Assembly: GCA_017469685.1 (NCBI GenBank)
Contig: JAFUFW010000003.1
Coordinates: 1 to 51,434 of the forward strand
Source: Bacteroidaceae bacterium
GTDB lineage: Bacteria; Bacteroidota; Bacteroidia; Bacteroidales; Bacteroidaceae
Reading direction: 5' to 3'
Length of the DNA stretch: 51,434 bases
Under the pieces are notes generated by a model. The model ran no database searches. It was not told where the DNA came from and worked only from the letters and a program-made list of their open reading frames with translations. This document shows, piece by piece, positions 7,241-15,400 of this stretch (position 1 is its first letter; each line of letters begins with the position of its first letter). The position numbers and the translations under genes are program-made.

Positions 7241-8601
7241 TTAAGAGAGTTGGAGCACTTTTCCTGCTGATTGCAGCCACGACGTTATACGTTCGGGCTA
7301 AGGCACCCGCACGTGAGAGCGCTCCCGCCCCGATGACCGTCTGGGATTGCATCGACTATGCCGTGCACTACAGCCACAGCTTGCGGCAGCGCGAGCTGAC
7401 GCAGGACAACGCCGAGGCCAGTCGTCTGCAGGCCGCAGGTGCTTTCCTGCCCGGCCTCGGTGCCAGCGCGGGCGTGCAATGGAACTTCGGTCGCGCCATC
7501 GACCCCGAGACGAATACGTACACGAGCGTGAGTACTTTTAATAATGGCTATGGGTTCTCGGCGTCGCTGCCCGTGTTCGACGGCTTCTACCGCCTGCACG
7601 CCCTGCGCGCTGCCCGTGCCGACGTGCTCATGCAGAAGAACGCCCTGCAAGCCGACCGTGACCAGGTGGCGCTGGACGTCTATCAGGCGTTCGTGAATGT
7701 CGTCTATTACCAGGAGACCGTGCAGCTGGCGCGGGAGAAACTTCACGAGAGCGAGTTGCTGCTCAGACAGACGCAGGTGATGGAGGAAGAGGGGCTGAAG
7801 AGTCCTTCCGACGTGGCGCAGATCCGGGCACAGGTGGAGGCTGACCGGCTGACGCTGATGAGGCAGGAGAATGCGCGCGCGAGCGGGATGCTGAAGCTGA
7901 AGGAGGTGATGAATTGGGACTTGAATGACGAATTACGAGTGACGAATGACGAATCTAATTTACCAACCGGCCTTAAAGGAAACTCTGATTCGTCATTCGC
8001 CACTCGTCATTCGCCATTAGAACGCCAGGCATTCTACTCCCTCCTTTCTGCACGTCAGGGGGTGGGCATTGCCCGCTCGGCTTTCTACCCTTCGGTTTCC
8101 CTCAACGCTGGCATCAATTCCTCCTATTACCGCAACCTCAGCGTACCAAGCGCGACGCCCTATGGCCGTCAGTTGAAGAACAACCTCGGTGAGTACGTAT
8201 CGCTGAGCCTCAGCATCCCGCTCTTCAACCGCCTCGGAAATATCGCCTCCCTGCGCCGGGCAAAGAACAACGTGCGCATCGCACAAGAGCAATACGAAGC
8301 CAAGCGAACAGAATTGGACGTCCTGCGCCAGCAAGCCCGCCTGGACGTGAAAGCCTACGAGCAGGAATGTGAGCAGGGCGCGGCCAAGGTCGCTGCCGAC
8401 AGCCTCGCCTACGAACTGGTGCGGCAGCAATACACCGAAGGCCTCGCCTCCCCCCTCGACCTCCAGACATCTGCCGCCACCCTGCTCCAGAGCCGCGCCA
8501 CCCTGCTCCAGAGTCGCCTGTTGGTGGGCCTCAAAGCCCTGCTGGTGCGCTATTATGAGGGCGAACTATTAACAACAAACAACGGGCAAGGCCCGTGCTG
8601 A
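7228..8601 (+). CDS. TolC-family outer membrane efflux protein with an inserted repeat
   Basis: Outer membrane channel of a tripartite exporter. About 457 residues, with a signal-peptide-like N terminus (MINQLKRVGALFLLIAATTL), the TVWDCIDYAVHYSHSL opening helix typical of TolC proteins and two long helical repeats; the C-terminal EGLASPLDLQTSAATLLQSR motif is characteristic. The start at 7228 is preferred because the signal peptide follows directly; in-frame ATGs at 7201 and 7120 remain possible. A 95-bp palindromic element (7924-8018) adds roughly 32 residues in the middle of the protein, in a position between helical segments. The HlyD gene follows at once. No inner-membrane pump gene is in this cluster. 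Confidence 0.85.
   Translation: MINQLKRVGALFLLIAATTLYVRAKAPARESAPAPMTVWDCIDYAVHYSHSLRQRELTQDNAEASRLQAAGAFLPGLGASAGVQWNFGRAIDPETNTYTSVSTFNNGYGFSASLPVFDGFYRLHALRAARADVLMQKNALQADRDQVALDVYQAFVNVVYYQETVQLAREKLHESELLLRQTQVMEEEGLKSPSDVAQIRAQVEADRLTLMRQENARASGMLKLKEVMNWDLNDELRVTNDESNLPTGLKGNSDSSFATRHSPLERQAFYSLLSARQGVGIARSAFYPSVSLNAGINSSYYRNLSVPSATPYGRQLKNNLGEYVSLSLSIPLFNRLGNIASLRRAKNNVRIAQEQYEAKRTELDVLRQQARLDVKAYEQECEQGAAKVAADSLAYELVRQQYTEGLASPLDLQTSAATLLQSRATLLQSRLLVGLKALLVRYYEGELLTTNNGQGPC
7924..8018. repeat. Palindromic element inserted in frame in the TolC gene
   Basis: Arms at 7924-7955 and 7987-8018 are 32 bp each and match in 29 positions after inversion. The left arm reads as heptamers GAATGAC, GAATTAC, GAGTGAC, GAATGAC. 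The 31-bp core (7956-7986) contains TTACCAACCGGCCTTAAAGG. The reading frame of the host gene is preserved. Confidence 0.9.
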
Positions 8602-8603
8602 AT

Positions 8604-9854
8604 ATGGATAAACTGATTGAACAGAAGAAGGGACTGCGCAGGAAGCACATCCCTTACATTGCCGGAGGAGTCTTCGTGCTGACTGTCGCCGGCTGGGTAC
8701 TCTTTGGCAACCACAGCGCCACGATGCGCGTCAGCGCCGACGACCTCACCATCAGCGAGGTACAGCAGGCGGAGTTCAAGGACTATGTGCGCCTCTCGGG
8801 GCAGGTGGTACCCATCCAGGTGGTGCAGCTGTCACCCGAGGAAGGGGGCATCGTCATGGAGTGCGTGGCGGAGGAAGGGGCGATGGTCAAGAAAGGCGAC
8901 GTCATCATCCGCCTGCGCAACAGCGGCCTCGACCTGCAGATTCTGAATGCCGAGGCGGAGCTGGCAGAGAAGCAGAACCTACTGCGCAACACGCAGGTGG
9001 CCATGCAGCAGGACCGCCTCAGCAACCAGCTCGAACAGGCACAATTAGCCACGGACACGGAGCGCAAGCTCCGCAACTTCCGCCAGCAGGAACGCCTCTA
9101 CCGCGAGAAGCTCGTCAGCCGCGAGACCTATCTGCAGGCCGAGGAGGACTACAGGCTGGCCGAGCGCAAGCAGGGCCTCGTGAGCCAGCGCCTACAGCAG
9201 GACAGCATCTACCGCTCGGTGCAGATGGACCAGATGGAAGACAATCTGGCCAATATGCGCACGAACGTGGTGCTGGTGCGCGAGCGCAAGAATAAATTAG
9301 AGGTACGCGCACCCATCGACGGCGAGCTGGGCCTGCTGGACGTGGAGCTTGGACAGAGCGTCACCTCCGGGCAGAAGATTGGGCAGATCAACGACCTGAG
9401 CGACTACAAGATAGAGGCGCAGGTGGATGAGCACTATATAGACCGGGTGCGGGCGGGGCTGACGGCCTCCTTCGTTCGCGGCGACGCCACCTTCACGCTC
9501 GCCGTGCGCAAAGTCTATCCCGAGGTGCGGCAGGGTAAGTTCCGCACGGACTTCGTCTTCCGCGGCTCGCGACCCGGGAACATCCGCAGCGGCCAGACCT
9601 ACTACCTCAACCTCGAGCTGGGGCAGCCGGAGCAGGCCGTCCTCATCCCTCGCGGCACCTTCTTCCAATCCACCGGCGGGGCATGGATCTTCGTCCTCTC
9701 CAAGGACGGGCACACGGCCCACCGCCGCGCCATCAAGGTGGGCCGCCAGAACCCGCAGTACTACGAGGTCACGGAGGGCCTGGAGCCCGGCGAGCGCGTT
9801 GTCACCAGCGGTTACGAAACCTTCGGGCAGAACGAACGACTGGAGATCAAATAA
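8604..9854 (+). CDS. HlyD-family periplasmic adaptor (membrane fusion protein)
   Basis: Adaptor linking an inner-membrane transporter to TolC. About 416 residues: a single N-terminal membrane helix (IPYIAGGVFVLTVAGWVLF), a lipoyl/barrel-sandwich half (EEGAMVKKGDVIIRL), a long coiled-coil hairpin rich in Gln, Arg and Glu, the returning half (KNKLEVRAPIDGELGLLDVELGQ in shortened reading KLEVRAPIDGEL), and a beta-barrel end. ATG at 8604 is chosen; an upstream in-frame ATG at 8595 overlaps the TolC stop. It is cotranscribed with the TolC gene and ends 9 bp before the convergent cobalamin operon. The matching pump (for example a MacB-type ABC protein) is not in the window. Confidence 0.85.
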   Translation: MDKLIEQKKGLRRKHIPYIAGGVFVLTVAGWVLFGNHSATMRVSADDLTISEVQQAEFKDYVRLSGQVVPIQVVQLSPEEGGIVMECVAEEGAMVKKGDVIIRLRNSGLDLQILNAEAELAEKQNLLRNTQVAMQQDRLSNQLEQAQLATDTERKLRNFRQQERLYREKLVSRETYLQAEEDYRLAERKQGLVSQRLQQDSIYRSVQMDQMEDNLANMRTNVVLVRERKNKLEVRAPIDGELGLLDVELGQSVTSGQKIGQINDLSDYKIEAQVDEHYIDRVRAGLTASFVRGDATFTLAVRKVYPEVRQGKFRTDFVFRGSRPGNIRSGQTYYLNLELGQPEQAVLIPRGTFFQSTGGAWIFVLSKDGHTAHRRAIKVGRQNPQYYEVTEGLEPGERVVTSGYETFGQNERLEIK

Positions 9855-9862
9855 CGGAAGCC

Positions 9863-11680
9863 TTATTCGCCCTTGCGGAAGAGGTGGGTAAAGTGGCGGT
9901 TGTAGAGTTCTGAGAAGCCGGCGCGGTTGTCGATGGCTTCACCCACGACAAGCATGGTAGTGAGGGTGAGGTGGTTATCGTGAACGATGCGGGCGAGATC
10001 CTTGAGCTGGCCGCGATAGATGTGCTGGTCGGGCCAAGTAAGGTGGTAACAGGCAGCAACGGGCGTATCCTCTGGATATTCCTGCAGGAGTTCGCGCTGG
10101 ACATCATCAACGATGGCTGCGCTGAGGAAGATGCACATGGTGGAGCGGGAGCGTGCGAGGAGGTGTAGCTTCTCGCGTTCGGGCATGGGTGTACGGCCTT
10201 CACCACGGGTGAGAATGATGGTCTGCGTACGTTCGGGGATGGTGAACTGCGAACGGAGCTCGGCAGCGGCGGCGAGGAAGGAGGAGATGCCGGGGGTGAT
10301 GTGATACTTCATGCCGTGCTCGTCGAAGAAGGCCATCTGCTCTTGAATAGCACCGAAGATGCAGGGGTCGCCTGTGTGGAGACGGACAATGAGGTGGCCG
10401 CGGTCGTAATGCTCCTTCATCAAAGTGCACTGCTCTTCGAGGGCCATATCGGCAGAGCTGCGGACAACGGCACCGGGCTTATGGCATTCTGTGAGGGCCT
10501 TGGGAACAAGGGAGCCGGCATAGAGGATGAGGTCGGCCTGCTCCAGGAAACGACGGCCACGAACACTGATGAGTTCCGGGTCGCCAGGGCCTGCACCTAC
10601 GATTTCTATGTGCCCGGATTTCTTGGCGGGCAAACCGCCGGGCACACTGTCTGGACGGAGGTAATGGCTGTCAATGGCGATGGCCAGGGTCCAGTTCTCG
10701 CCTTTCTGCTTCTCCAATATAAGCGGGCCTCCATGGGAAGCAAGGAGAGCCGCGGCCTCGCTGACACTGGGGGTGCCGACATGGTGCTGAACAGTGGGGC
10801 TGGGATTAGGCACGGAGACGGAAGAGAGTTCGTCGGCAGTGAAGAAGCGCACTTGTTCGCCACGACCCCGAAGAAGAGCTACAAAGGGTTCGTCGGCTTT
10901 CACATCTATGGTGCACCACTCACGAATGCAGGCAGGGTGCAGGTCGTGAGCCGTGAGGGAGTCCTGGATGGCATCATAGATCTTTTCTGCAGGCTGCGCT
11001 TGATGTGCGAGACCAAAGCCAAGGGTGGCTACGTGTGGAACGAAATGGAGGACGGGAATCTCGGTAACAGAATCGCCGAGCGAGAGATAAGCACGGGGAG
11101 AAACGATGATGAGGAGGCGGAAGCGGTCGGGAGTGACTTCGGCAAGATCATTGATGAGAGTGACGTGCGGAGGAAGGGTGCTCAGAAGAAAGTCCGTGCC
11201 GTCGTCGTGGGTTTCGAGAAGGAGGGCTGTGGGTTGGCGGTTAATAAATGCGACGATATGGGGATTCAGGGATTGTGATTGGGAAGCAACGACCCAGTTG
11301 AAACGGGTTGCGAGGGTATCAAGTGGCCAGAGACCTGTGAGGTCGCTCTGCGTAGTGATGACGGGATTGGAATGAAGGAGGGATGAAAGACGAAGGGTCA
11401 GTTCATTGGCACCGCCGATATGGCCGCTGAGAACAGAGATGACATTCGTTCCCAGACTGTCCACACACACCACAGCAGGATCGGTGTGCTTGTCTTCGAC
11501 GAGAGAGGCGATGGTGCGGACACAGATGCCCATGGCACCGATGAAGACGAAGGCTTCGAAATCGTGCCAGCAGGCAGCTACATCGGTGCGCTTGATATTT
11601 TCTGCCTTGAAGGCTGCCTGTAATTGCCGGGCAACGGTACTACCTTCTTCACTAATCTGAATGATGGCTATTTTCTGCAT
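9863..11680 (-). CDS. cbiG-cobM: Fused CbiG and CobM/CbiF: cobalamin ring-contraction hydrolase and precorrin-4 C11-methyltransferase
   Basis: Two corrin-ring enzymes in one 605-residue chain. Residues 1 to ~345 are CbiG: VFIGAMGICVRTIA (45-58), SGHIGGANELT (85-95), and the CobE-like part with GFGLAHQAQ (221-229) and VGTPSVSEAAALLAS (301-315); CbiG opens the delta-lactone of cobalt-precorrin-5A. From ~357 a SAM-dependent tetrapyrrole methylase begins with IEIVGAGPGDPELISVRG, followed by YAGSL, HTGDP and the TPGISSF motif, diagnostic of CobM/CbiF. The presence of CbiG indicates the anaerobic, early-cobalt pathway. Last gene of the operon; its ATG overlaps the cobL stop by 13 bp. Confidence 0.9.
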   Translation of the reverse strand: MQKIAIIQISEEGSTVARQLQAAFKAENIKRTDVAACWHDFEAFVFIGAMGICVRTIASLVEDKHTDPAVVCVDSLGTNVISVLSGHIGGANELTLRLSSLLHSNPVITTQSDLTGLWPLDTLATRFNWVVASQSQSLNPHIVAFINRQPTALLLETHDDGTDFLLSTLPPHVTLINDLAEVTPDRFRLLIIVSPRAYLSLGDSVTEIPVLHFVPHVATLGFGLAHQAQPAEKIYDAIQDSLTAHDLHPACIREWCTIDVKADEPFVALLRGRGEQVRFFTADELSSVSVPNPSPTVQHHVGTPSVSEAAALLASHGGPLILEKQKGENWTLAIAIDSHYLRPDSVPGGLPAKKSGHIEIVGAGPGDPELISVRGRRFLEQADLILYAGSLVPKALTECHKPGAVVRSSADMALEEQCTLMKEHYDRGHLIVRLHTGDPCIFGAIQEQMAFFDEHGMKYHITPGISSFLAAAAELRSQFTIPERTQTIILTRGEGRTPMPEREKLHLLARSRSTMCIFLSAAIVDDVQRELLQEYPEDTPVAACYHLTWPDQHIYRGQLKDLARIVHDNHLTLTTMLVVGEAIDNRAGFSELYNRHFTHLFRKGE

Positions 11681-12945
11681 TTCAGTATCTCTATGGGGTG
11701 GTTGTCGTTTAGGAGAATACGGGTGGGAGGCTCTTGGGTGAGGCCAAGTTCACGGCAGGCTTCGTCCCAGATCTGATGGCTGTCGGTAAGGACTTTGGGC
11801 GCTTTCACGCTGTTCATGACGATGACTCCGCCTGGGAGGAGGTATTGGCAGGCTTTGGCCATGATCTCGCGGAGGTGACCGCCGTGCCCGCCGATGGAAA
11901 CGGCGTCGGGGGCCGGCGTTGCGATAGAATCGCAACATAAAGAACGGAAGTCGCCGATGTGGAGATGGATACCAGGGGCACCGTGGCGGCGGGTGTTCTC
12001 AAGAATGATGGCTTTGCATTCGGGGCGGATCTCGAAGGCATGGATGTGGAGGTGGGGGAAGAGGAGGCGGGCCTCTATGGAAACGCTGCCAGTGCAGGCA
12101 CCGATGTCCCAAAGAACATGACGGCGTGGAAGGTCGAGGGCTTGGATGGTGAGGAGGCGGATGGGCATCTTCGTGATCATTTTTTCACGACCATCCAACA
12201 ACTTAAAGTCTTGGTCTGGTATTCCAAATACTCTATCCCTTGAACATGAATTACCCTCAATTGGCCACGAATTAGCATTAATAATTTGTGAGGTATTCAT
12301 GTTTAATTCGTGATAATTCGTGAATAAAATCACGCAGTTGGGCATCGAGAAGGAGTGGGAAGCGGCCTCTTCGAGTGTGAGCGTTGTCACCTTTTCCTTT
12401 TCAGGATTGCCAAGATGTTCGCCAACATACATTGTGTAATTAGTGTAGCCATAGTTCAGCATCCGTTGGGCGATGGCAGCTGGCGTATGTTCTTTATCCG
12501 TGAGCACACCCATCTTTTCAGCACGCTCAATGAGGGCGCGGTCGAACTCATGCCAAGGACGACCAGTCAGAGAAACGATGCGCATGTCGTGATAAGGTAG
12601 CAGAAGGCGATGCGCCAGAAGTTGGAGGGAATTGAACGTGGGGAAGAGCTGAAGCTCAGCATCGGGCATCATGCGGCGGATGGTGTTGGCAAAGCCGAAG
12701 AAGAGGGGATCGCCAGAGGCAAAGACGATGATATGCCCCAGCCCAAGGCTCCTATACTTTTTAAAGACCTCTTCGATGGGAACGGTGATGTCTATCCACA
12801 CAGCATCCTCTGGTAGCAGCGAAGCCACAATCTCGTGGTGACGCTTGCCACCTGAGAAGATATGGCCGTGAGAAATCACTTCCTGCACTTCGGGCGGGAA
12901 GTAGGAATGAGGATTGTCGGTGATGCCAATAACAATGAGTTTCAT
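11668..12945 (-). CDS. cobL: CobL-type precorrin-6Y C5,15-methyltransferase/decarboxylase (CbiE-CbiT fusion) with insert
   Basis: Bifunctional enzyme: CbiE methylase (1 to ~205, starting KLIVIGITDNP with FASGDPLFFG) and CbiT methyltransferase (~255-425, SAM motif WDIGACTGSVSIEA at 279-292). It methylates C5 and C15 and removes the ring C acetate carboxyl. Between the domains, residues ~208-236 (NYHELNMNTSQI onward) look like an insertion: family members go directly from the CbiE end to the FGIPD motif (240-244). The insert coincides with an inverted repeat at 12243-12324. Start ATG at 12945 overlaps the upstream TGA by 4 bp (ATGA). Confidence 0.9.
   Translation of the reverse strand: MKLIVIGITDNPHSYFPPEVQEVISHGHIFSGGKRHHEIVASLLPEDAVWIDITVPIEEVFKKYRSLGLGHIIVFASGDPLFFGFANTIRRMMPDAELQLFPTFNSLQLLAHRLLLPYHDMRIVSLTGRPWHEFDRALIERAEKMGVLTDKEHTPAAIAQRMLNYGYTNYTMYVGEHLGNPEKEKVTTLTLEEAASHSFSMPNCVILFTNYHELNMNTSQIINANSWPIEGNSCSRDRVFGIPDQDFKLLDGREKMITKMPIRLLTIQALDLPRRHVLWDIGACTGSVSIEARLLFPHLHIHAFEIRPECKAIILENTRRHGAPGIHLHIGDFRSLCCDSIATPAPDAVSIGGHGGHLREIMAKACQYLLPGGVIVMNSVKAPKVLTDSHQIWDEACRELGLTQEPPTRILLNDNHPIEILKCRK
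12243..12324. repeat. Inverted repeat and AATTCGTG tandem inserted in frame in cobL
   Basis: AACATGAATTACCCTCA (12243-12259) is inverted with small differences at 12289-12303 (TGAGGTATTCATGTT). AATTCGTG follows twice at a 10-bp period (12305-12324). The region codes for the non-conserved linker between CbiE and CbiT. Its words (ACGAATTA, CATGAATT) resemble the 83-bp tandem at 6193-6358 more than the heptamer elements. Confidence 0.75.
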
Positions 12946-14363
12946 AGGTCGCGGCCAGGTTTAAGCTGTTCAGCATCGTCGTAGGTGAGGATGGCGTTGC
13001 AGAGGGTTGCTGCCAGGTTGCTGCCACCCTTGCGGCCTTCGACGATAATCTTTGGGATTTGCGTGAGGGTCTTGGCGGCGTGTTTGCTCTCGCATACATG
13101 CACAAAGCCGACAGGAGCGGCGATGATGCCTGCGGGATGCAACCTACCGCTGCGTACGAGGTCGCAAATCTCGAAGAGGGCTGTGGGGGCGTTGCCCACG
13201 ACGTAGAGGGCATCGGGGTATTCCTCGGCAGCCAATCGCATACAGGCTTGACTGCGGGTGATTGGAGTGGAGCCAGCCTGTCCGGAAGAAGAAATGTTGT
13301 CGGCAACACGTGGGTCGTTGATGTAGCAGTGCACCTCAATACCCAGTCGTTTCAGAGCTCCCTTGCGGATGCCGGCAGCCGCCATTGACACGTCGGTGAC
13401 GATATGGCGCAGGGAACCGTCGACCACCTTGGCATAAAGAGTTTCCGTGGCCCGCTCGTCCATCCACAGGCAGCGCTCCATATCAAAATCAACCGTTGTG
13501 TGAATGGCGTGCAGCAGGGGCCAGAGTCGCCAACGGGGGACGTCGGGGTTGCGCAGCTCGGAGAGAATGGTGCGGAAACTCTGAATCATAATCTGTTGAC
13601 CGGGTTTCTCCTCGTTCTCGCGTTCCTCACGATAATAGCCACGAGGCGTGATGAACCGGCCTTCCCATTGATAGCTTTGGCTGTTGCCGACGATGAGGAC
13701 GGTGAACATATCAACCTGCTCGGGATCGAGGGCCGCGAGGGTAGTGATGGAGACTTCCTGCTCAGGGCGCCCCGCCTGCCGGACAATTCCAACAGGGGTC
13801 TCGAGAGAACGGCCTTCCTGAAGGAATACCTCACGAAAGCGATAGAGCTGCCAATAACGGCCGTGGGACTTGGGGTTGTAGATGGCCGTAACGAAATCGC
13901 CTATGGCAGCGGCACGGATGCGTTTCTCAATGAGCGACCAAGGAGTCATCAGGTCTGAGAGGGAGATGAGGCAGAGGTCGTGCCCGATAGGTGCGCCGAG
14001 CAGCGAGGCCGCTTTCTGGAAAGCCGAGATGCCGGGGACGCAGACCACGTCGAGGTCGCTGCCGCGTTCGCGCTTCATCTCGTAGATGAGCGGTGCCATG
14101 CCATAGATGCCTGCATCGCCGGAGGATATGACGACAACCGTGCGCCCATTCGCAGCCAATTGGAAAGCCTGCTCGGCACGCTCGCGTTCACGCTTCATGC
14201 CTGTGTCAATACACTCGCAGCCCTCTTTCAGATAGGGCTTAACGAAACGGAAGTAGTACTTATAGCCAACGATGACGTCGGCTTCGCGCACTGCGTTGAA
14301 CACCGCAGATGTCATGTCTTCAGGGTTGCCAGGACCGAGGCCGGCGATAATTATCTTACTCAT
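12942..14363 (-). CDS. cobJ-cbiC: Fused CobJ/CbiH (precorrin-3B C17-methyltransferase) and CbiC/CobH (precorrin-8X methylmutase)
   Basis: The 473-residue chain holds the ring-contracting C17 methylase (1 to ~248; IIAGLGPGNPEDMT, SSGDAGIYGMA at 80-90, VPGISAFQKAAS) and the precorrin-8X methylmutase (~258-473). The mutase catalytic histidine is probably in LLHAIHTTVDFDM (His288 region), and DPRVADNISSSG plus VVGNAPTALFEI are family hallmarks. The linker is short and charged (YYREERENEEKPGQQ). The order on the chromosome is not the order of reactions. Start at 14363; the stop overlaps cobL. An 8-bp-period run of ATTAAC words (14370-14393) lies just upstream. Confidence 0.9.
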   Translation of the reverse strand: MSKIIIAGLGPGNPEDMTSAVFNAVREADVIVGYKYYFRFVKPYLKEGCECIDTGMKRERERAEQAFQLAANGRTVVVISSGDAGIYGMAPLIYEMKRERGSDLDVVCVPGISAFQKAASLLGAPIGHDLCLISLSDLMTPWSLIEKRIRAAAIGDFVTAIYNPKSHGRYWQLYRFREVFLQEGRSLETPVGIVRQAGRPEQEVSITTLAALDPEQVDMFTVLIVGNSQSYQWEGRFITPRGYYREERENEEKPGQQIMIQSFRTILSELRNPDVPRWRLWPLLHAIHTTVDFDMERCLWMDERATETLYAKVVDGSLRHIVTDVSMAAAGIRKGALKRLGIEVHCYINDPRVADNISSSGQAGSTPITRSQACMRLAAEEYPDALYVVGNAPTALFEICDLVRSGRLHPAGIIAAPVGFVHVCESKHAAKTLTQIPKIIVEGRKGGSNLAATLCNAILTYDDAEQLKPGRDL

Positions 14364-14380
14364 CTTTTCAGATTAACGGA

Positions 14381-15361
14381 TTAACAAATTAACCGAGGAT
14401 TGAAAAAGGCGGCGAGGGCTGTGAGGCCAACCATCAGCACTTCAACAGTGCGATTGACACGCACGGCAAGGCGCATGTCCTCGGTGGTCAACGGACGTGC
14501 GTTGTCGCCGATATAGGGTTTGTCGAAGAGTTCGCCAAAGTAGTAGTGAGGACCGCCAAAGCGGCAGTTGAGAATGCCCGCGAGGGCAGCTTCAGGGTAG
14601 CCGCTGTTGGGAGAAGCGTGAGAACGTCCGAACTTTCGGATGAAATGGAAAATGGAGAATGAGCAATGCAAAATGACATGGGGCAGAGCCATCAAAAGGG
14701 CGGTGAGGCGAGCAGGCACGTAGTTGGCAATGTCGTCGATGTGGGCCGCCCAGCAGCCGAAGTCGCGGTAGCGCTCGGTGCGATAGCCAATCATCGAGTC
14801 GAGGGTGTTTATCATCTTGTAGGTCAGCATACCGGGAGCACCGAGCAAGGCAAACCAAAAGAGAGGGGCCACGACACCGTCGCTGAGGTTCTCTGCAAGC
14901 GTCTCCAAGGCTGCTGTGCGCACTTCCTGCGCCGATAGTTCGCTGGTATCACGCCCCACGATGCGGGCTACCTGCCGCCGTCCTTCATCCAAAGAACGGT
15001 CGAGGGCAAGGAAGACGGCACGCACCTCACGGATGAGGGTAGTACCGGCGAGGCAGAAGAAGACGGCCATCACGTTGAATGCAATGAACAATATATAATG
15101 TATATGATAAAATGTATAGTTTAGTATGGCTGTTAGAAGAAAGGTCGCAATGATGAGCGTGAGGGCAACTATGGCCCCTTTCAGTTTGCGGCGTGAGCCT
15201 CGATTGTACCGGTGTTCACATGCAGCGATGGCTTTGCCAAACCATACAATGGGGTGCGGCAGGCGGGCCGGGTCGCCGAAGCAGAGGTCAAGGAGCCAGC
15301 CGAGGAGGAGGGCGAAGAGAATGAAGAATGAAGAATGAAGAGTGAAGAATGAAAGAAGCAT
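14381..15361 (-). CDS. cbiB: CbiB adenosylcobinamide-phosphate synthase
   Basis: Integral membrane enzyme that attaches aminopropanol phosphate to cobyric acid. Family motifs: DLCFGDPARLPHPIVWFGK near the N terminus (read here as LCFGDPARLPHP), ETLAENLSDGVVAPLFW, NTLDSMIGYRTERYRDFG in part, and HASPNSGYPEAALAG. The longer frame begins with TTG at 15373 on top of the upstream stop; ATG at 15361 is preferred, giving about 326 residues. Two heptamer runs are translated within it: GAATGAA units at 15319-15353 encode the hydrophobic start of the first membrane helix (SFFTLHSSFFILF), and NNAATGN units at 14642-14676 encode ILHCSFSIFHF before the HASPN motif, where most homologues have no such segment. 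Confidence 0.9.
   Translation of the reverse strand: MLLSFFTLHSSFFILFALLLGWLLDLCFGDPARLPHPIVWFGKAIAACEHRYNRGSRRKLKGAIVALTLIIATFLLTAILNYTFYHIHYILFIAFNVMAVFFCLAGTTLIREVRAVFLALDRSLDEGRRQVARIVGRDTSELSAQEVRTAALETLAENLSDGVVAPLFWFALLGAPGMLTYKMINTLDSMIGYRTERYRDFGCWAAHIDDIANYVPARLTALLMALPHVILHCSFSIFHFIRKFGRSHASPNSGYPEAALAGILNCRFGGPHYYFGELFDKPYIGDNARPLTTEDMRLAVRVNRTVEVLMVGLTALAAFFNPRLIC
14642..14676. repeat. Heptamer run inside cbiB
   Basis: Five consecutive 7-bp units of the form NNAATGN: GAAATGG, AAAATGG, AGAATGA, GCAATGC, AAAATGA. It codes for a hydrophobic segment in CbiB and keeps the frame (35 bp of repeat within a larger insert). No inverted partner arm is seen nearby. Confidence 0.8.
15319..15353. 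repeat. GAATGAA heptamer run in the cbiB start
   Basis: Five abutting heptamers, four GAATGAA and one GAGTGAA. On the coding strand they form TTCATTC repeats that encode residues of the first membrane helix of CbiB. Confidence 0.9.
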
Positions 15362-15363
15362 CT

Positions 15364-15400
15364 CAATTATCAATATTTCAATGTTTCAATTTTCAATATC
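15364..15400. repeat. CAATnTT 7/8-bp run at the cobQ end
   Basis: Units CAATTAT, CAATATTT, CAATGTTT, CAATTTT, CAATATC follow each other. They encode the last residues of the CobD-CobQ protein (LYEILKIETLKY) and reach the cbiB start region, so a simple repeat makes the gene junction. Confidence 0.85.

Noticed and set aside
10301-11278. Long plus-strand frame opposite cbiG-cobM
   Set aside because: Shadow of a well-supported minus-strand gene; no recognisable motif.
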